This document shows positions 21,276-25,368 of a stretch of 25,368 nt of DNA, piece after piece (positions within the stretch are counted from its first letter, which is position 1; each line of letters opens with the position of its first letter). Below the pieces are notes generated by a model, which made no database searches, was not told the origin of the DNA, and worked only from the letters and a program-made list of their open reading frames with translations. The DNA lies in the NCBI GenBank assembly GCA_964648045.1, contig CAZYNU010000017.1, positions 1-25,368 of the forward strand. The letters run 5' to 3'. Both the position numbers and the translations under genes were made by a program. The DNA is from JAGOUB01 sp964648045. Lineage in GTDB: Bacteria > Patescibacteriota > Gracilibacteria > Peribacterales > Peribacteraceae.

Positions 21276-22673
21276 TCAGATCTCAATCACCTCCTCACGG
21301 GCTGGCAAGTGCACCGCCACACCCGGACGGGCGGCGCGGATGCGGTCGGCGAACGGGATCATCTGCTCCTCTTCGCCGTGCACCAGAATGATGTCTTTCA
21401 CGCCCTCCACGCTCGCGATGAATGCATCGAGATCGCGCATGTCAGCATGGCCTGAGTAGGCGTTGATGTAGGCCGTCTGCGCGCGCTTCATTTTGAACTC
21501 GTCAAAGATCTTCACGCGGTCGAGGGTGGGATCGAGGATCGCGGCGCCAAGCGTATCCTTGGCCATGTAGCCCACGGCCAAAATGGTGTTCCGCGGATCT
21601 TCAATCTCGTTTTTGATGTGATGGCGAATGCGGCCGGCCTCACACATGCCCGAACCGGCCATGACGATCATGGGGCCCGGCGTACCGTTCACGGCCTTGC
21701 TGTCCTCAATGGATTCCGTGTATTTCACCAACGAGAACTGGAACGGATTATGGGCGCGGCTGAGGAAATCTTTAAACATCTCCTCGTCGTAACACTCGGG
21801 ATGACGCATGAACACATCGGTCACCTTAGAAGCCAACGGCGAGTCGATGATGATCGGAATAGCCGGAATCTCCTTGGCGTCCCAGAGGAGGTGCAGGTCG
21901 TAGACGATCTCCTGCGTGCGCTCCAGTGAAAAAGCGGGGATCAAGAGCTTTCCGCCACGGGAAGACGTATTCAAGACGACATCACGCAACTGCTCCCGGG
22001 CCTTTTCGATGCTCTCATGCTCGCGGTTGCCGTAGGTACTTTCGCAAATCAGCACATCCACCGCGGGCATGGCAGCCGGATCACGAATGATGGGCAGGGC
22101 ACTGCGACCCAGGTCGCCCGTGAAACCGATGCGCACTTTCTTGCCCTCGGCATCCTTCGCCTCAATCACGACCATTGCCGCGCCTAAAATGTGGCCAGCC
22201 TCCAGAAACTGGGCCTGCACGCCCTGACAAACGGGAAACCACTCGTTGTAATGGCGCGGGGCAAAGAGCTTCATGCAAGCGGCCGCGTCTTCGCGAGTGT
22301 AGAGCGGTCCCGCCGTGGCGATACGGTTACTGAGGTGCTTTTTTGCGAACTCCTCGTCTTTCTCTTGAATATAGGCCGAATCCTGCAGCATGACGTCGGC
22401 CAGATCTTTGGTGGCAAACGTGGAGATGACCGGCGATCGCAGGCCGTTTTTCCAGAAGTACGGCAGGCGGCCGACGTGATCACCATGGGCGTGCGTCAAA
22501 ATGAGCGCATCTAACTCGCTGGGGCGAAACGTGATTTCACGGTTCTTCACGGCTGTCTCAGCGCGATGCCCCTGGAACATTCCAGCATCCAGTAGGAAGC
22601 GGCGCGAGCCGACACGGATCTCGTGGCAGGTACCGGTTACTTCGCGCGCGGCGCCATGGGGGATGAATTGCAT
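21276..22673 (-). CDS. Metallo-beta-lactamase/beta-CASP family RNA-processing nuclease
   Basis: The protein has 465 residues, typical of bacterial CPSF-like beta-CASP hydrolases. Metal-binding motifs are present: THAHGDHVG (His61, His63, Asp65, His66), LEAGHILGA (His161) and GFTGDLGR (Asp187). The beta-CASP insert follows (ESTYGNREHE, LLIPAFSLERTQEIVYDL, IIIDSPLASKVTDVF, MIVMAGSGMCEAGRIRHHI), and the RMMBL part holds INAYSGHADMRDL and LVHGEEEQM. Members cut RNA as endo- or 5'-exonucleases with two zinc ions. No KH domain is present, unlike archaeal aCPSF1. It is cytoplasmic. The ATG at 22673 has no SD and follows a TATACT box by 12 nt. Confidence 0.93.
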   Translation of the reverse strand: MQFIPHGAAREVTGTCHEIRVGSRRFLLDAGMFQGHRAETAVKNREITFRPSELDALILTHAHGDHVGRLPYFWKNGLRSPVISTFATKDLADVMLQDSAYIQEKDEEFAKKHLSNRIATAGPLYTREDAAACMKLFAPRHYNEWFPVCQGVQAQFLEAGHILGAAMVVIEAKDAEGKKVRIGFTGDLGRSALPIIRDPAAMPAVDVLICESTYGNREHESIEKAREQLRDVVLNTSSRGGKLLIPAFSLERTQEIVYDLHLLWDAKEIPAIPIIIDSPLASKVTDVFMRHPECYDEEMFKDFLSRAHNPFQFSLVKYTESIEDSKAVNGTPGPMIVMAGSGMCEAGRIRHHIKNEIEDPRNTILAVGYMAKDTLGAAILDPTLDRVKIFDEFKMKRAQTAYINAYSGHADMRDLDAFIASVEGVKDIILVHGEEEQMIPFADRIRAARPGVAVHLPAREEVIEI

Positions 22674-22684
22674 GTTCTGGTTCT

Positions 22685-22713
22685 AGTATAGCGGAAAAAC
22701 GCCGGCAGCGGAA
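22685..22713 (-). promoter_or_regulatory. Promoter candidate of the beta-CASP nuclease gene
   Basis: On the minus strand, TATACT (22685-22690) with a poor -35 TTCCGC 17 nt upstream. The predicted leader is about 5 nt. Confidence 0.4.
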
Positions 22714-22722
22714 CGCCGTCGC

Positions 22723-23478
22723 TCAACCCTCGGCGGCCGTGCGCAAGGCCTCTATTTCGCCGTCGGTCAGCGGCCGAAGCTGCCCCGGCTCCATCCCGTC
22801 GATTCCAAGTGGTCCAATGCGCACGCGTGTGAGGTGGCGTACCGTGCAACCAACGGCTTCACACATGCGGCGGATTTGGCGATGTTTCCCTTCGGTGAGC
22901 GTGATGAGAAGTACATTGGAAGAAATGCGCTTCACGGTAAGAGGCTTTGTTTGACGACCGTCCATCACCATCCCCTCGCGCAAGCGCTTGAGAGCGTCGT
23001 CAGACATGGCCGTCTGCAGACGCACTCGGTATTCCTTTTCGTGGTCGAAGCGGGGGTGCGTGAGACGCAGTGCCAGCTCGCCGTCGTTGGTGAGTAGCAG
23101 CAGGCCTTCGCTGTCCTGGTCTAGGCGCCCCACAGGGAAGACGGTACCGCGCAGCGCGGGCGGCAGGATTTCGGGCAGAATGGGCGGCCGTACCATCGTC
23201 GTACCACGACTGTCCTGCCGAGGCGTTTTGGGTGTTTCCGGTCGCTTATTAGTGACTTCCACGCCGCTCGGTTTGAAGAGCAGGTAATACGCAAAGGCCG
23301 TGGCCTGGGGCAGCACGCGTCCATCGACGATAATCGTGTCGACTGCCTGATCGGCCTTGTCCCCCACGTTAGCCACCGTACCATTCACCGTCACGCGACC
23401 AGCGCGCAGCAAATCTTCAGCGTGGCGCCGCGAGGCAATGCCCGCGCGGGAGAGAATCTTCTGAAGACGCTCCATCAT
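22723..23478 (-). CDS. rluB: RsuA/RluB-family 23S rRNA pseudouridine synthase
   Basis: The protein has 251 residues. An S4 RNA-binding domain covers about 3-62 (RLQKILSRAGIASRRHAEDLL, GRVTVNG). The catalytic domain has GRLDQDSEGLLLLTNDG with the catalytic Asp120, HEKEYRV, and LTEGKHRQIRRMCEAVG near the end. Members convert a uridine of rRNA to pseudouridine; RluB modifies 23S rRNA, RsuA 16S, and this sequence fits RluB best. A ~30-residue insert rich in Pro, Arg and Thr (about 77-107) lengthens the usual loop before GRLD. Two adjacent ATGs (23478, 23475) are possible starts; TAGGAT lies 6 nt before the first and no SD is present. Confidence 0.93.
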   Translation of the reverse strand: MMERLQKILSRAGIASRRHAEDLLRAGRVTVNGTVANVGDKADQAVDTIIVDGRVLPQATAFAYYLLFKPSGVEVTNKRPETPKTPRQDSRGTTMVRPPILPEILPPALRGTVFPVGRLDQDSEGLLLLTNDGELALRLTHPRFDHEKEYRVRLQTAMSDDALKRLREGMVMDGRQTKPLTVKRISSNVLLITLTEGKHRQIRRMCEAVGCTVRHLTRVRIGPLGIDGMEPGQLRPLTDGEIEALRTAAEG

Positions 23479-23484
23479 GAGACA

Positions 23485-23490
23485 ATCCTA
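23485..23490 (-). promoter_or_regulatory. -10-like box directly before rluB
   Basis: On the minus strand it reads TAGGAT and ends exactly 6 nt before the ATG at 23478, which suggests a leaderless start. It lies within 12 nt of the upstream gene's stop; no good -35 is seen. Confidence 0.35.
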
Positions 23491-23496
23491 GCGGAA

Positions 23497-24678
23497 TCAG
23501 GGAGCCGGAGCCGGAGGTGGCACCGGGGCTGGCGGCGTTGGATAGCGGCGAACCGTGGTGACATCGGTCAATTCTGCCGTGGCCAGGGGGCGCAGGTACG
23601 CGGTGGAAGTCCAGGTGATGGCCGTGTTCGTACCGTCGGTATAGGCCACCGTGGCACCCTTTTCCTCCAATCCCCGCTTCACCTGAGCCAGCGTCGCTGC
23701 ACCCGTAATGTCCGACTGGCGAACCATCATTGTGAGAGGCGTACTGCGAATGGCGTCGCCCGGGGTCTCTAAGGCCGCTCCGAGTCCACTAAAGGAAGCA
23801 GGGGCAATGTGCATGGTCACGTTCACCAATCCCCCCAGGCGAGCCACTCGGATCGCCGCACCACCATCGGCATCACGACTGATGAAATTTGCCCCTAGGA
23901 AGGGCTCCAACTCGGTACCAGCGGCATTCGCGCTGCTAAGCATTGCAAAAGTGCGGCCACCCTGCTCAAAACGCAGCCCGTTACGCGGTGCGGTCATGCG
24001 TAGGCGACGATCGCCGCCGCCAGGCCCCTCACGGCGATAGGCGATCAACCGATCTAGCAGATTTACATCGGGAGCCAGACGCTCGTCAAAACTCACGGAC
24101 CCGTCAGGGTTCGTGACGGCGGGACGAGGCCCGCGACGGACGGTCTCAAGGGGATCTAGTCCATTCATACGAGCCATCACTGCCACTACCGGAATCGACA
24201 GCAAGGCCAAGAATTGCTTCAATTTCCCCTTAAAGAGAGCCCCAAGGCTTGCCACACCAGCGCCCGCGGCGGCCAGCCAGGCAAGACCGCGCCAACGATC
24301 GCCAGAGGATGCATCGCGACTAAAGAGCGCGGGGATTTCTCGGCGCATCTCTGTCGCCGTCAAGACAGCCCCCTCCAAGGGGCTTACGCTTTGACGCAAA
24401 GAGGTGAGACCGGTGCGTACTTCGGCATGCAATTCCTGGCGAAGCTTAGCGTCGATGGCGCTCAAAATGAGCCGACGATCTTCGGTACTGGAACGACGAA
24501 TCTCCGTACGGAGTGCGGCAATTTGACTGGGGCCGACATCCGTTCGCTCCACTGTAGCGGCGGCACCGTCACGCAGCAGGCGACCCACGACCGTCTCAGG
24601 ACGAGGAGGGCCAACGACCGGCGTCGTGGTTGGCGCAGGTGCAGGAGCCGGCGGCGGCAATTCCGGGGTTGGTGTCAT
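23497..24678 (-). CDS. Membrane protein with proline-rich ends, unknown function
   Basis: The protein has 393 residues and is not recognised. Both ends are Pro/Ala/Thr-rich (PTPELPPPAPAPAPTTTP at the start, TPPAPVPPPAPAP at the end). Residues about 50-110 form charged helices, possibly a coiled coil (ALRTEIRRSSTEDRRLILSAI, LRQELHAEVRTGL). Two hydrophobic segments at about 129-146 (WRGLAWLAAAGAGVASLGALF) and 152-168 are probably membrane helices. The C-terminal ~200 residues look like a soluble beta/alpha domain. No signal peptide is present. The ATG at 24678 is preceded by pyrimidine-rich bases (TTTCTCCCCGTCTTACG) with no SD. It stands between the rRNA terminator and rluB. Confidence 0.75.
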   Translation of the reverse strand: MTPTPELPPPAPAPAPTTTPVVGPPRPETVVGRLLRDGAAATVERTDVGPSQIAALRTEIRRSSTEDRRLILSAIDAKLRQELHAEVRTGLTSLRQSVSPLEGAVLTATEMRREIPALFSRDASSGDRWRGLAWLAAAGAGVASLGALFKGKLKQFLALLSIPVVAVMARMNGLDPLETVRRGPRPAVTNPDGSVSFDERLAPDVNLLDRLIAYRREGPGGGDRRLRMTAPRNGLRFEQGGRTFAMLSSANAAGTELEPFLGANFISRDADGGAAIRVARLGGLVNVTMHIAPASFSGLGAALETPGDAIRSTPLTMMVRQSDITGAATLAQVKRGLEEKGATVAYTDGTNTAITWTSTAYLRPLATAELTDVTTVRRYPTPPAPVPPPAPAP

Positions 24679-24708
24679 CGTAAGACGGGGAGAAATATTT
24701 GTATCGGC

Positions 24709-24716
24709 TTATTTTA
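24709..24716 (-). promoter_or_regulatory. Extended -10 candidate of the proline-rich membrane protein gene
   Basis: On the minus strand the sequence TGCTAAAAT contains TAAAAT with an upstream TG, an extended -10 form, about 30 nt before the start codon. The -35 is unclear. Confidence 0.35.
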
Positions 24717-24749
24717 GCACGTATCCAGCATTTCGTCATCTCATACGAC

Positions 24750-24773
24750 AAAAAGGGCCCAGCGGGGCCCCTT
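24750..24773 (-). terminator. Terminator of the rRNA operon
   Basis: On the minus strand, AAGGG(G)CCC and GGGCCCTT pair around a CGCT loop (one bulged G) and run into TTTTT. It lies about 40 nt after the 5S gene. Confidence 0.82.
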
Positions 24774-24810
24774 GGTCGGTTTGATTGTCATGGATGATTC
24801 GACCGCTTCG

Positions 24811-24926
24811 TCCTGGCACCGGCCTACTCTCGCAAGGCGGATGCCCCACTACCATTGGCGCTGACGGTCTTCACTGCTGAGTTCGGAATGGGATCAGGTG
24901 TTACCCCGTCGCTCGAAGCACCAGGA
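24811..24926 (-). rRNA. rrf: 5S ribosomal RNA
   Basis: The minus strand carries the 5S signatures CCCATTCCGAACTC and the GGTAGTGGGGCATCCGCC loop, closed by a terminal stem TCCTGGTGC/GTGCCAGGA. The 116-nt length is inferred from that stem. It lies after the 23S gene with a ~90-nt spacer that contains no tRNA. It is the partner RNA of L5 and L18 encoded in the same window. Confidence 0.95.
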
Positions 24927-25014
24927 CGAAACGGTCGATTTCCTTTGGATCTCTCGAAATGCGTATGGGCACGTCTTGCCCGCGCGTGAGACATGAACAG
25001 TACAGTTGATAAGA
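24927..25014 (-). other. 23S-5S internal transcribed spacer
   Basis: An approximately 90-nt spacer with a small GGGCA/TGCCC hairpin at about 24967-24981, probably part of rRNA processing stems. No tRNA is present. Confidence 0.6.

Positions 25015-25368
<354 letters not shown>

Overview
The window looks like a chromosomal segment of a Patescibacteria (CPR) genome of moderately high GC, most like the Peribacteria/Peregrinibacteria type. The basis is a compact 18-gene ribosomal protein cluster with Ala/Lys-rich tails, a lysyl-tRNA synthetase fused to an HD hydrolase, many orphan small membrane or exported proteins, and a standard code with TGA as stop. This placement is inference, because the 16S gene is outside the window.

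Layout. Positions 2-2154 (+): the C-terminal part of a long CHAP-domain protein overlapping a lipoprotein gene; base composition drops to AT-rich from about 1000 onward. 2219-2607 (-): a broken penicillin-binding-protein C-terminus with an internal duplication. 2721-5838: a secreted CAP-domain protein, an orphan two-helix membrane protein, a DJ-1/PfpI protein, and two paralogous one-helix membrane proteins, each followed by the same terminator hairpin. 5868-14651 (-): ribosomal proteins in transcription order L3-L4-L23-L2-S19-L22-S3-L16-L29-S17-L14-L24-L5-S14-S8-L6-L18-S5, behind a good promoter at 14763-14791. 14904-17192: three orphan genes with their own promoters and/or terminators. 17203-18231 (-): an alpha-helical protein of unknown role. 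18332-20425 (+): LysRS-HD fusion. 20433-24678 (-): an unknown protein, a beta-CASP metallo-hydrolase, an RluB-type pseudouridine synthase and a proline-rich membrane protein. 24750-25368 (-): rRNA terminator, 5S rRNA and the 3' end of 23S rRNA.

How the genes fit together. Most assignable genes serve translation and RNA metabolism: rRNA, ribosomal proteins, LysRS, an rRNA pseudouridine synthase and a probable RNA-processing nuclease. The CHAP, lipoprotein, CAP and PBP-remnant genes at the left are cell-envelope genes. The orphan genes carry Shine-Dalgarno (SD) sequences, clear promoters and strong hairpin terminators. The ribosomal protein genes mostly lack SD sequences and have pyrimidine-rich spacers, and several housekeeping genes have a -10-like box only about 6 nt before the start codon, which suggests leaderless mRNAs.

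The most notable observations are the paralog-plus-terminator cassettes with a palindrome over the second promoter, the two styles of translation initiation, the structured leader of an 87-residue orphan, the shared promoter layout of the orphans, the LysRS-HD fusion and the duplicated PBP fragment.
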